IMG/VR virus record: IMGVR_UViG_3300012009_000055 | Location: 1 to 47,265 of that record | DNA length: 47,265 nucleotides | Origin: a virus | Reading direction: 5' to 3' (one strand) | Shown: positions 1-5,796 of the stretch, one piece after another | Layout of the letters: each line of letters begins with the position of its first letter | Position numbering within the stretch: the first letter of the stretch is position 1 | Notes under the pieces: model-generated | Database searches by the model: none | Seen by the model: only the letters and a program-made list of their open reading frames with translations | What the model was told of the DNA's origin: nothing | Program-made: the position numbers and the translations under genes

Positions 1-38
1 AGGTTTAAAAAAAAAAAAAGAAGGAAATAAAAAACTAA
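1..38. repeat. Terminal direct repeat, left copy
   Basis: The first 38 bases (AGGTTT, a run of 13 A, then GAAGGAAATAAAAAACTAA) recur as the last 39 bases of the window. The only difference is one extra A in the homopolymer on the right. This is what an assembled circular or terminally redundant phage genome looks like. The one-base difference is compatible with homopolymer slippage. Confidence 0.9.
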
Positions 39-150
39 ATAAACTCTCTCTCTTCTCTCTAGAATAATTAGGTTAAAAAATCATCTAATAATTAAAGGTA
101 AATTGATTCATCTGATTCATTTGAGATCATCCGATGAAAAAGGCTCGAGT

Positions 151-195
151 GGTTCGGATGGTTCGGATGGTTCGTTTGATTCGGATGGTTCGGAT
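151..195 (+). repeat. Five tandem 9-bp GGTTCGGAT-type units
   Basis: Units are GGTTCGGAT (151-159), GGTTCGGAT (160-168), GGTTCGTTT (169-177), GATTCGGAT (178-186) and GGTTCGGAT (187-195). An inverted array of the same unit lies at 47105-47149. The 24 bases at 160-183 are the exact reverse complement of 47126-47149, so the two arrays form a large inverted repeat about 240 bases apart across the joined ends. Confidence 0.9.
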
Positions 196-210
196 GCAAT
201 TATCGTGCCA
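196..210 (+). repeat. 15-bp iteron GCAATTATCGTGCCA
   Basis: This 15-mer follows the 9-bp array directly. Near copies lie at 47009-47023 (GCAATTATCATGCCA) and 47063-47077 (GCAATAATCGTGCCA), all in the same orientation within about 415 bases across the junction. Direct repeats of this size are typical binding sites for a replication initiator or repressor. That role is inferred. Confidence 0.75.
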
Positions 211-271
211 AAGGGTTAAATTATTTATAAATCATTGATTTTATTGATGTTTGGAGGTGATTTTAAATCGT

Positions 272-300
272 TTGACAATCATTCATGAATCATATATAAT
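272..300 (+). promoter_or_regulatory. Consensus sigma-70 promoter for the left early genes
   Basis: TTGACA (272-277) and TATAAT (295-300) are separated by exactly 17 bases. Both boxes match the consensus perfectly. Transcription would start near 307 and run into the small-gene operon beginning at 411. A perfect promoter is typical of phage early genes read by the unmodified host polymerase. Confidence 0.88.
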
Positions 301-410
301 GATAATGAATGATTGAGATTGAATGAGGATCTCGAATTGATGGAAAGGAAGAGTATAAACTCTAAACGCCGAAGCCGATGAGGTGGAGGCAAAAAAGAAA
401 GGGTCAAAAA

Positions 411-632
411 ATGGAGAATTGGGAAATGCTAACGGAGAGAGCACTCATCAACGCAAGGGCGAAGGCAAGAGAGGAGGCTATCGACTCAGTAATTTGGGGA
501 GTATTGATTAGAGATAATGGTTATGGGGAGTTTGAGGCTGTCGTTTATGGTGGCACCAAAGAGCGTGAGTGGAAGGAGGCTCGAGGATTTAATGAGGGAG
601 TCCTGACGACATACAGAGCGAAGGACCTATAG
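411..632 (+). CDS. Small charged hypothetical protein, first gene after the early promoter
   Basis: This 73-residue protein is not recognised. It starts MENWEML and has an amphipathic, Arg/Lys/Glu-rich first half followed by a short strand-rich segment (IWGVLIRDNGYGEFEAVVYG). The frame is open back to an ATG at 378, but that ATG has no Shine-Dalgarno sequence. The ATG at 411 has a weak AAAGGG at about 7 bases, so I prefer it. Its place directly behind a perfect promoter suggests an early host-takeover role, which is inference. Confidence 0.6.
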   Translation: MENWEMLTERALINARAKAREEAIDSVIWGVLIRDNGYGEFEAVVYGGTKEREWKEARGFNEGVLTTYRAKDL

Positions 633-685
633 GATCTCGAAACGCTCCTCCCTCCATTGAGAGGAGAGGAAAAAGGAGATAAAAA

Positions 686-883
686 ATGAGGTACAGTAGC
701 ATACCGTATAAGAACACCGTAGTGGAAGAAAGGTGGGTCGACACCAGCGAGCCGATGAGATGTTGCGAGTGCCGAGATCATATCCCTATCGGCGACAGGG
801 TATGGTATACGCAGATAAGAACAGGGAAGGGTCTGGATATGTTCTGGACCTGTCCAAAATGTCGGTCCATCAGACTAGATTAA
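686..883 (+). CDS. Small zinc-ribbon protein
   Basis: This 65-residue protein has a pair of Cys pairs, CCEC near residues 26-29 and CPKC near 56-59, spaced as in a treble-clef or zinc-ribbon fold. The segment between them (IPIGDRVWY) is typical of short phage zinc-finger proteins that replace or modify host factors. The start has a strong site, AAAAGGAGATAAAAAATG. The zinc fold is read from the sequence; the partner is unknown. Confidence 0.75.
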   Translation: MRYSSIPYKNTVVEERWVDTSEPMRCCECRDHIPIGDRVWYTQIRTGKGLDMFWTCPKCRSIRLD

Positions 884-909
884 ATTTATTGAGGAGAGGA
901 GGTGAGATA

Positions 910-1098
910 ATGGCAAACTGGCAGATGATCTACGAGCTGAAACAGGCTCGTGGGATCTTAGGTTTCATCCCTGTCGACGAGAGGCCACGGCTTATAGCTC
1001 GTCTCCGACAGGCTAAAGAAGCAGGAGGGAATCTGAATGACCTCCTATATGTCCTAATTGAGGATGAAGGCAACGGCAGGAGTTGGGAAAAACCTTAA
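910..1098 (+). CDS. Small helical hypothetical protein
   Basis: This 62-residue protein (MANWQMIYELKQARG...) is mostly predicted helix, with a basic stretch RPRLIARLRQAKEAGG. I chose ATG 910 because GAGGAGAGGAGGTGAGATAATG gives an excellent ribosome site; upstream starts in this frame overlap the zinc-ribbon gene. A half-copy of the dispersed dyad (AAATTTATTG) sits just before the ribosome site. No family is recognised. Confidence 0.7.
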   Translation: MANWQMIYELKQARGILGFIPVDERPRLIARLRQAKEAGGNLNDLLYVLIEDEGNGRSWEKP

Positions 1099-1113
1099 AT
1101 GAATAAGAACCTC

Positions 1114-1170
1114 CCTCACCCTCTCCACACCAACCCAGTGTGCGGGCGTGCCCGATAAGAGAGGGTGAGG
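1114..1170 (+). ncRNA. Predicted structured RNA element, three-way-junction shape
   Basis: A perfect 12-bp stem pairs CCTCACCCTCTC (1114-1125) with GAGAGGGTGAGG (1159-1170). Inside it are two short hairpins: CACAC/GTGTG (1126-1130 with 1138-1142) and CGGG/CCCG (1143-1146 with 1151-1154), then an ATAA joiner. It lies between two early genes and has no T-tract, so it is not a simple terminator. It could be a cis-regulatory leader, a processing site or a small RNA; the function is not known. Confidence 0.5.
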
Positions 1171-1200
1171 CAATCTCAATCTCAATCTCAATCTCAATTA
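1171..1200 (+). repeat. Hexanucleotide tandem repeat (CAATCT)4
   Basis: Four perfect copies of CAATCT (1171-1194) are followed by CAATTA. The array sits between the structured RNA element and the ribosome site of the next gene (start 1214). Copy-number change would alter the leader length, so this is a candidate phase-variable spacer. Confidence 0.85.
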
Positions 1201-1213
1201 GAAGGAGATAAAG

Positions 1214-1450
1214 ATGTTTAATTATCCAAGTAACCTAAGTCGGAGTGACCTGCAAGATAGACGTAGGAATGTCCGAGTCAAATTCCGAGCAGGTGATCTC
1301 ATTAAGAACATCTACACAGGTGCGTAAAGTAGGGTGGTGGAAGTCGCCAATGTATGGGGAATAATTGTTTACGTGTTAGATAACGGAGTCAGGTTTAACA
1401 CTGACTACCAAAAATGTTGGAGAAAACTGGAGAGCGGAGATAAAGGATGA
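1214..1450 (+). pseudogene. Small hypothetical gene interrupted by an in-frame TAA
   Basis: ATG 1214 has a good site (AGAAGGAGATAAAGATG) and opens a frame that stops at TAA 1325-1327 after 37 codons. The same frame then stays open to TGA 1448-1450, encoding a strand-rich stretch including VVEVANVWGIIVYVLDNG and RFNTDYQKCWRKLE. Read through, the product is a 78-codon basic protein with one compact beta domain, AGDLIKNIYTG before the stop and SRVVEVANVWG after it. The downstream half has no start of its own. It is either a nonsense mutation, a sequencing error or a readthrough gene. Confidence 0.6.
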
Positions 1451-1626
1451 CTTCACAGAACAGAACCACAACAACAAGCACCGAACGAGAGAGGTTTGAT
1501 AAAGACCGGCGGGAAAAAGTGTTGAAAGAAGCCGCCTTTAGGCAGGTTAGATTATTTGGCTTCTTAGATGAAGTAGCTGAGTATATCGAGGAGCTTGCGA
1601 AGACTTTGGATGAGGAGGAGATATGA
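1447..1626 (+). CDS. Small highly charged helical protein
   Basis: This 59-residue protein begins MTSQNRTTTTSTERERFDKD and ends in an acidic helix (EELAKTLDEEE). The start overlaps the end of the preceding frame as ATGA, with GGAGATAAAGG just upstream, so it is probably translationally coupled. It is too short to appear as a prominent reading frame, but the ribosome site and tight spacing support it. No family is recognised. Confidence 0.6.
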   Translation: MTSQNRTTTTSTERERFDKDRREKVLKEAAFRQVRLFGFLDEVAEYIEELAKTLDEEEI

Positions 1627-1674
1627 CAGACCTCCTTAGCATCCTGAGAAACAGTGAGAGAGAGAGGAAAGCTG

Positions 1675-1890
1675 ATGTCTTGTTATCTGTATCCTAACCT
1701 TCCCTCGAAGGTCGCCTATAAGAGGGCGATCGAAGAGGGGAGGGAAGTTCTCGCCAAAAGGAACACTCCATGGGGACAGATCCTCGTGGAGGATGACACA
1801 GTCACATTCGAAGGACCTCATTTCCCTCAGCCTCATCGTTATTACGGACGAGCGGTAGTTAAGAATGGGAAAGTGGTTAAGGTAACTTAA
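1675..1890 (+). CDS. Small hypothetical protein with GKVVKV tail
   Basis: This 71-residue protein (MSCYLYPNLPSKVAYKRAIEEG...) has a helical first half and a beta-rich second half ending GRAVVKNGKVVKVT. I chose ATG 1675, which has AGGAAA upstream; a 24-codon frame (1623-1697) with its own AGGAGGAG site overlaps it and could be a leader peptide. A second copy of its C-terminus, GVAEVKEGRVIKVT, survives as a scar at 2156-2209. No family is recognised. Confidence 0.65.
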   Translation: MSCYLYPNLPSKVAYKRAIEEGREVLAKRNTPWGQILVEDDTVTFEGPHFPQPHRYYGRAVVKNGKVVKVT

Positions 1891-1907
1891 AAGGGAAGGA
1901 GACTGAG

Positions 1908-2144
1908 ATGGATATAAGATATGCGGTAGTGTTTGACTCGAAACGCGGGAACGGGCAAGTTCTCAAGGTCGACCGAGACAATCGGTGGACAGCGAATAAC
2001 CCAAATGGATGGATAGAGGAGGAGGTAGCACATAGCTTCTCGCCAAACGCCACATTCCAAGGGACCTACGAGTCAAGGGAAGAAGCAGAGAATCGCTTGG
2101 ATAATATAACGCTGTGGGAGCTCAGGATTTCACCTGTGCATTAA
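1908..2144 (+). CDS. Small hypothetical protein
   Basis: This 78-residue protein starts MDIRYAVVFDSKRGNGQVLK and is mixed alpha/beta, with a late helix (YESREEAENRLDN). The site GGGAAGGAGACTGAGATGG fits well. It follows the previous gene by 17 bases and is presumably in the same operon. The bases around its start are nearly repeated at 2145-2160, where they join a fragment of its neighbour. No family is recognised. Confidence 0.7.
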   Translation: MDIRYAVVFDSKRGNGQVLKVDRDNRWTANNPNGWIEEEVAHSFSPNATFQGTYESREEAENRLDNITLWELRISPVH

Positions 2145-2209
2145 GGAGACCGAGATGGATTTACGGCGTGGCGGAGGTGAAAGAAGGACGAGTGATTAAG
2201 GTAACCTAA
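2145..2209 (+). pseudogene. Deletion scar joining a duplicated start to a duplicated gene end
   Basis: The stretch begins with a near copy of the start region of the gene at 1908 (GGAGACCGAGATGGAT). It then encodes WIYGVAEVKEGRVIKVT with a stop at 2207-2209, in a frame one base off that ATG. This matches the C-terminus of the gene at 1675 (YYGRAVVKNGKVVKVT), including the same AAAAGGGAAGGAGA just downstream. The simplest reading is a tandem duplication of the two-gene cassette followed by an internal deletion. Confidence 0.6.
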
Positions 2210-2229
2210 AAAAGGGAAGGAGAATTAAG

Positions 2230-2457
2230 ATGAGAATGGGATTGAGAGACATTGATTGGAGTCAGGTCGGGGCTCAACTGGCCCAGAGCGGGTCGGATGA
2301 GCAGACTGAGTTCTTTAAGAGCTTCGTTAAGGAGTGCCTCACGTGGGGAACCAACCACCAGGTGGAGCAACAATTAGCGGCAGTCAACGTGGAACTTACG
2401 GTTGAGGAAAGACGGGTGTTGTCCATGCTGGGTTTTGACAGTAGGGGATTGGGATGA
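2230..2457 (+). CDS. Small acidic helical hypothetical protein
   Basis: This 75-residue protein (MRMGLRDIDWSQVGAQLAQ...) is almost entirely helical and carries a single Cys in FVKECLTWG. The site AAGGGAAGGAGAATTAAGATG supports the start. It ends four bases into the next gene (ATGA overlap), so the two are translationally coupled and may act together. No family is recognised. Confidence 0.72.
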   Translation: MRMGLRDIDWSQVGAQLAQSGSDEQTEFFKSFVKECLTWGTNHQVEQQLAAVNVELTVEERRVLSMLGFDSRGLG

Positions 2458-2675
2458 ACTTGGAGGAGAAGGAGGTGGAAAAACTCCACCACAAAGCCGA
2501 TAAGCTGAGAAAAGAACTGGCCTATTTCTCGGAGGAAATTCTTGAGGAGATGAGACTGCGAATTCACTTCACGGTCGGGACGGGAGGAGATTTAGACGAC
2601 ATTTTGCGGGTGTTTTCAGATGACTTAAGAGAATATGACGAGCTTATGAGCAAACGATTTGAGTCGATAAAATAA
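2454..2675 (+). CDS. Small helical hypothetical protein
   Basis: This 73-residue protein (MNLEEKEVEKLHHKADKLRK...) begins with a probable coiled coil, then a Gly-rich turn (TVGTGGDLDD) and a second acidic helix. Its start overlaps the preceding stop as ATGA. The first copy of the dispersed dyad begins ten bases before its stop codon (2665-2683), so the dyad overlaps the gene end. No family is recognised. Confidence 0.7.
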   Translation: MNLEEKEVEKLHHKADKLRKELAYFSEEILEEMRLRIHFTVGTGGDLDDILRVFSDDLREYDELMSKRFESIK

Positions 2676-2683
2676 TTTTATCG
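2665..2683. promoter_or_regulatory. Dispersed 19-bp dyad, site 1
   Basis: CGATAAAATAATTTTATCG is a perfect dyad of 8-base arms around TAA. It is one of eight CRATAAA-N5-TTTATYR sites in the genome. It overlaps the end of the gene at 2454 and lies 22 bases upstream of the gene at 2705. It is probably an operator-type protein-binding site; the binding protein is unknown. Confidence 0.65.
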
Positions 2684-2704
2684 CCTAAAGAGAGAGCGGA
2701 GATT

Positions 2705-2977
2705 ATGTTAAACGAATCGGTAACGGTTAAAATTGTGGAGATGAAAATTCCCATAAAAGTTACGCTTAGAACGTGGGCTCAAAATGGGCTGCCACAAAAG
2801 CTGTGGGATCCTCCCGAAGGGGAGGAGCTCACAGAGGCGGTTCGGTTGGAGATTAACGGAACTGTTTTGGACCTGGAGGAATATAGGATCCCAAATCACA
2901 TTAAGGCGATGTTTACAAACGTGATTATTGATGAGGTCAATGAGCAGGTTGAGAAAGGAGCTGAAAATGACGCTTAG
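2705..2977 (+). CDS. Hypothetical protein, paralogue of its downstream neighbour
   Basis: This 90-residue beta-rich protein (MLNESVTVKIVEMKIPIKVT...) contains LWDPPEGEELTE, then EINGTVLDLEEYRIP, then a C-terminal helix DEVNEQVEKG. The same order (MDPPEGVEVTE, EFDGSALDFELPQIP, EEVRGQVEG) occurs in the next gene, so the pair arose by tandem duplication. The site GAGCGGAGATTATG is good. The family is not recognised. Confidence 0.75.
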   Translation: MLNESVTVKIVEMKIPIKVTLRTWAQNGLPQKLWDPPEGEELTEAVRLEINGTVLDLEEYRIPNHIKAMFTNVIIDEVNEQVEKGAENDA

Positions 2978-3272
2978 GTATCCAGCAAAGAAGGGGCAGT
3001 TCACGGAAGAGGAAACCGTGGGGATTCAGGTAACTTTGAATGTCCGGATCAAAAAGACGACCAACATTACCTTCCAAGCATCACTCATGGACCCTCCCGA
3101 AGGCGTGGAAGTTACTGAACTGTCAGAGATTGAGTTTGACGGGAGTGCTTTAGATTTTGAGCTCCCACAGATTCCGGCTAGAAATGAAGACAGGGACAGG
3201 GATAAGCTCCAACTTATGGAGGCAATTATCGAAGAAGTAAGAGGACAAGTGGAGGGAGAAGACTTCATCTAA
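2967..3272 (+). CDS. Hypothetical protein, second member of a paralogous pair
   Basis: This 101-residue protein starts at ATG 2967 (MTLRYPAKKGQF), eleven bases inside its upstream paralogue, with GAAAGGAG as ribosome site. It keeps the DPPEG motif, the D/E-G-(T/S) strand motif and the C-terminal (E)EVxxQVE helix. Relative to its paralogue it has an inserted Arg/Asp run (NEDRDRDK). A strong terminator follows six bases after the stop, so it closes the first early operon. The function is unknown. Confidence 0.75.
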   Translation: MTLRYPAKKGQFTEEETVGIQVTLNVRIKKTTNITFQASLMDPPEGVEVTELSEIEFDGSALDFELPQIPARNEDRDRDKLQLMEAIIEEVRGQVEGEDFI

Positions 3273-3277
3273 GAACG

Positions 3278-3310
3278 AGAGGGCGGCTCGATTGGGTCGC
3301 CCTCTTTTTT
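3278..3310 (+). terminator. Rho-independent terminator
   Basis: AGAGGGCG (3278-3285) pairs with CGCCCTCT (3298-3305), with a 12-base loop, and the stem runs into six Ts. It sits six bases after the stop at 3272 and would end the first early transcript. Confidence 0.9.
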
Positions 3311-3321
3311 ATGGAGATCAA

Positions 3322-3393
3322 ATGGATCTGATTCCTGATTGGGTGTTGATTACGGTGCTAATTGTCACAATAATAATCGAGATAATAACATAG
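3322..3393 (+). CDS. Possible 23-residue membrane peptide
   Basis: ATG 3322 has GGAG at a short distance (GGAGATCAAATG) and opens a 23-codon frame: MDLIPDWVLITVLIVTIIIE then IIT. It is almost entirely hydrophobic and would span a membrane once. It sits alone between a terminator and the next gene. Small single-span peptides are common in phages, as lysis or exclusion factors, but nothing here fixes a role. Confidence 0.4.
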   Translation: MDLIPDWVLITVLIVTIIIEIIT

Positions 3394-3403
3394 GAGGGAG
3401 AAA

Positions 3404-3970
3404 ATGGCCGCAACCAATATGAGCAAGCTTTTCTATTCTTACCTAAGAGATTATGCAAATTTGAAGGGAGTCTCCGTCTCCGAGCTATGCCGGAGGGCGG
3501 TGATCCAACAATATAAGGATCAAACTCCCATCCCAATCCCCTCCGAGGATTGGATGAGAAAAACAAAAGGGGAGCGTCCCCACACGCTCAAATATAACCT
3601 AAGGGATGAGCATGAGATCCTCTTGTGGGCCGAGGGGGAGGGAATCCTCATCACTGAGCTAACGAGGAGGGGATTGTGGGCTCAGCTCCAGGGGGAGGAA
3701 TTTAATCCATCGAAATTTGAGAGAAAATACACCTCAAACGGATTATCTCGGGAAAGGGCGATCCCCTTCAAACTGAGGAAGAAGAAACGATTCTGTCGAG
3801 ACTGCGGGAAGGAGTTGAAGATCAATTATTTCTTCTGTGATGAGTGCTTTTACAGGAGGAATAATCTGGATGAAACGGAGTCCTCAATTATCGAAGTCTC
3901 CCCATTGGATGAACACGCTGTGGCTGAATGGTCAGTCCAGGGGGTCTCCATTGGGTCACTGTGGGGATAA
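3404..3970 (+). CDS. Putative regulator: two ribbon-helix-helix-like segments plus a zinc ribbon
   Basis: This 188-residue protein has an N-terminal segment LFYSYLRDYANLKGVSVSEL followed by CRRAVIQQY, the helix-helix pattern of RHH DNA-binding proteins. A second similar segment (LLWAEGEGILITELTRRGL) lies near residues 73-91. A zinc ribbon follows, CRDCGKELKINYFFCDEC at about 130-147, then an acidic tail. The site TAGGAGGGAGAAAATG is strong. It is the best candidate in the window for a sequence-specific regulator of the repeated dyads, which is inference. Confidence 0.6.
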   Translation: MAATNMSKLFYSYLRDYANLKGVSVSELCRRAVIQQYKDQTPIPIPSEDWMRKTKGERPHTLKYNLRDEHEILLWAEGEGILITELTRRGLWAQLQGEEFNPSKFERKYTSNGLSRERAIPFKLRKKKRFCRDCGKELKINYFFCDECFYRRNNLDETESSIIEVSPLDEHAVAEWSVQGVSIGSLWG

Positions 3971-3994
3971 AGGAGGGAGAAATGAGGTGCTTAT

Positions 3995-4495
3995 ATGTAT
4001 CCAAGGAAGAGGAAGAAACTTGTAATGTCAATCGCTGTCGGAGCATTGCTTGCCCTATCCGGATCAGGGTGCGGAATCAGCGGAATCAGAGGAAACGAAA
4101 TCCTCCTTCGGATGGAGGAGATCAAAGCGCAAGAGCGGTTAGAGACTCAGAAACTGGAGGTCTTAAGGGAGCTCAGGACATTAGTCATATCTCTCCCTAA
4201 TGAAGACGGGCCGATTGCTGAGATTGAAACTGACGAGATGGGGAAAACACACGTGAAGATTTTCCCTCAAAATCAGCGAGAGAAACAAATTGATCTCATT
4301 AAGAAATTCTTGACCCTTCAGCATGAGGGGATTCAGGTGGGATCGATTCAGATTGAAGAGAAGGAGGATCTTCGAGAGGAGGTGATAAACAAAGGTTACG
4401 AATTGGCCCGCTTTGGGATAGGCGGACTGTTGATGAGAGAAATCGTAGGCCTTATCGTCCATGGGCCACACTGGGAATGGAAAGGGATGGAGTAA
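3995..4495 (+). CDS. Putative lipoprotein with a coiled-coil body
   Basis: This 166-residue protein has a basic n-region (MYPRKRKK), a hydrophobic core (MSIAVGALLALSGSG) and Cys26 in SGSGC, a near-lipobox lacking the usual Leu at -3. A helical body (LLRMEEIKAQERLETQKLEV) and a C-terminal amphipathic segment follow. If lipidated, it would face the periplasm or cell surface, where superinfection exclusion or o-spanin roles are known for phage lipoproteins. A competing frame (3982-4200) has a better ribosome site, so the start is less certain than usual. Confidence 0.6.
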   Translation: MYPRKRKKLVMSIAVGALLALSGSGCGISGIRGNEILLRMEEIKAQERLETQKLEVLRELRTLVISLPNEDGPIAEIETDEMGKTHVKIFPQNQREKQIDLIKKFLTLQHEGIQVGSIQIEEKEDLREEVINKGYELARFGIGGLLMREIVGLIVHGPHWEWKGME

Positions 4496-4722
4496 TGTTG
4501 CGATTCTATGACTCGAAAGAGGTCAGCCCAGACCCTGAGGTCGTTGAGCAGTTCAACTCTCTTAAATTGATCTGGGTTTATATGGGAGACGGTGGAGTTC
4601 AGTCTATGAGACTGGAGATTGCGCTAAATCACTTCTCCCATTTCGCTTGGTCTTACCTGGAGGAGGCTGAGGTGAAGATGTTGTCTCAATTGGATCTCAA
4701 CTCTCCAGTGAGGGAGGATTAG
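4495..4722 (+). CDS. Small hypothetical protein
   Basis: This 75-residue protein (MLRFYDSKEVSPDPEVVEQF...) starts in a TAATG overlap with the lipoprotein gene, with GGGATGGAG upstream. It has a central hydrophobic strand (LKLIWVYMG) and a helix around HFSHFAWSYLEEAE. It ends directly before the FGE-fold gene, so the three genes look co-translated. No family is recognised. Confidence 0.65.
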   Translation: MLRFYDSKEVSPDPEVVEQFNSLKLIWVYMGDGGVQSMRLEIALNHFSHFAWSYLEEAEVKMLSQLDLNSPVRED

Positions 4723-5796
4723 ATGGAGAATCGAAGATCATTAAGAGGTGGGAGCTGGACTAGCCTTGATGGATACTGTCGATCAGAGTTCTGTGGTTGG
4801 GGCTCCGCTGGTAGCAGAATGACAAATCAGGGTTTCCGAGTGGCTAAGGATAAACTTTTGGGAAGAAAGGATTTTGACATGAGAATCATTCCAGAGGGAA
4901 TTCTTGAGAGAAATGGGGAGAAGATTGTGATCCCTACGTTTAAGATGTGTAAATATCCAGTGACGAATCGGGAATACGCCATGTTCCTTGGGGATAATCC
5001 CAAGCTGAAAGAGCCGAAACTTTGGAACCTCACCGCATTTAACCACCCAGATCAACCTGTCGTCGGAGTCTCCTGGTTTGAAGCCATGGCTTATGCTAAA
5101 TGGGCGGGTGGGCGATTGCCTACCTCGAATGAATGGGAATACGCTTGTCGAGCTGGGACGACAACTCGATTTTACACAGGGGATTCGGAGGCGGATCTCG
5201 ACCGGGCTGGATGGTTTGTAGGAAATTCAGATGGGAAACTTCATCAGGTCGGTCAAAAGGAGCCCAACGCTTGGGGTCTTTATGATATGCACGGTAATGT
5301 CTGGGAGTGGTGTGATGAAGAGAAGTCCTTCGATCCCATGATTGATTATGTAACCTGTCATGGCGGGAGTTTTCGGGAGTATAATAATTTCTGCCAATCT
5401 AACTCCAGTCATAATCTCGAAGCTGATGCCGACGATATGGGGATAGGTTTCCGGGTGGCTAAGGAGAATGAGGGATGGGGAAAATATCCAAAACCTATAG
5501 AGAATTTCCCACAAAGCGGTGATCTCCCAAAGAGATTCCGTCACGAATGTCCTGATTATTACAAGCTCCCACGTCTGGCTTGGGAGTTGAACGACGTAAT
5601 CTCAGGGCTGCCATATAACAGGGCTACGGCGATTGCGTATATCTTCAGGGCTGAAGCGAAAACTGATGAAACCACTGAGCGAGGGAGATTAGAAGATGGG
5701 ATTAAGGACCTTGAGAAAGCGATTAACCATCTCGAAATGGAGCTGGAGGAAATGCGTCTACGTCGCGACGATTTGCTTTGGAATCATCTGCGTTAA
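4723..5796 (+). CDS. FGE-fold protein with an extra N-terminal FGE tail module and a DUF3310-like C-terminus
   Basis: Residues about 52-247 are a formylglycine-generating-enzyme/sulfatase-modifying-factor domain: MCKYPVTNREY, VVGVSWFEAMAYAKW, GGRLPTSNEWEYACRAG, GLYDMHGNVWEWC, then HGGSF to GFRVAK. Residues 8-42 are a second copy of that last element (RGGSW to GFRVAK, same 35-residue spacing) placed at the N-terminus. Residues about 276-341 (CPDYY, LPYNRATAIAYIFRAEAK, LEDGIKDLEKAINHLE) resemble DUF3310, seen in phage proteins often labelled nucleotide kinase. One catalytic Cys of true FGE is missing in both copies (Ser or Glu instead), so ligand binding is more likely than oxidase activity. 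The site is GAGGGAGGATTAG. No reverse transcriptase is present. Confidence 0.8.
   Translation: MENRRSLRGGSWTSLDGYCRSEFCGWGSAGSRMTNQGFRVAKDKLLGRKDFDMRIIPEGILERNGEKIVIPTFKMCKYPVTNREYAMFLGDNPKLKEPKLWNLTAFNHPDQPVVGVSWFEAMAYAKWAGGRLPTSNEWEYACRAGTTTRFYTGDSEADLDRAGWFVGNSDGKLHQVGQKEPNAWGLYDMHGNVWEWCDEEKSFDPMIDYVTCHGGSFREYNNFCQSNSSHNLEADADDMGIGFRVAKENEGWGKYPKPIENFPQSGDLPKRFRHECPDYYKLPRLAWELNDVISGLPYNRATAIAYIFRAEAKTDETTERGRLEDGIKDLEKAINHLEMELEEMRLRRDDLLWNHLR

Larger units (their letters stand above)
1..410. other. Non-coding, repeat-rich leader next to the genome junction
   Basis: I find no convincing gene in these 410 bases. They hold the terminal repeat, a CT-rich tract (44-60), five 9-base GGTTCGGAT-like units (151-195), one 15-base iteron (196-210), the motif TTATTGATGTTT (241-252, again at 47043-47054) and a consensus promoter (272-300). 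Together with 46737-47265 it forms a continuous ~900-base non-coding zone when the ends are joined. That is a plausible place for a replication origin or control region. Confidence 0.7.

Noticed and set aside
4744-5463. A DGR template/variable repeat pair inside the FGE-fold gene
   Set aside because: No reverse transcriptase or accessory gene is present, and the two 105-base segments differ at pyrimidine third positions as well (GGT/GGC, AGC/AGT, TGT/TGC), not mainly at adenines.
4723-5796. Active sulfatase-modifying formylglycine oxidase
   Set aside because: Each copy of the C-terminal element keeps only the second of the two catalytic cysteines (YC or FC), with Ser or Glu where the first should be, and no sulfatase is encoded nearby.
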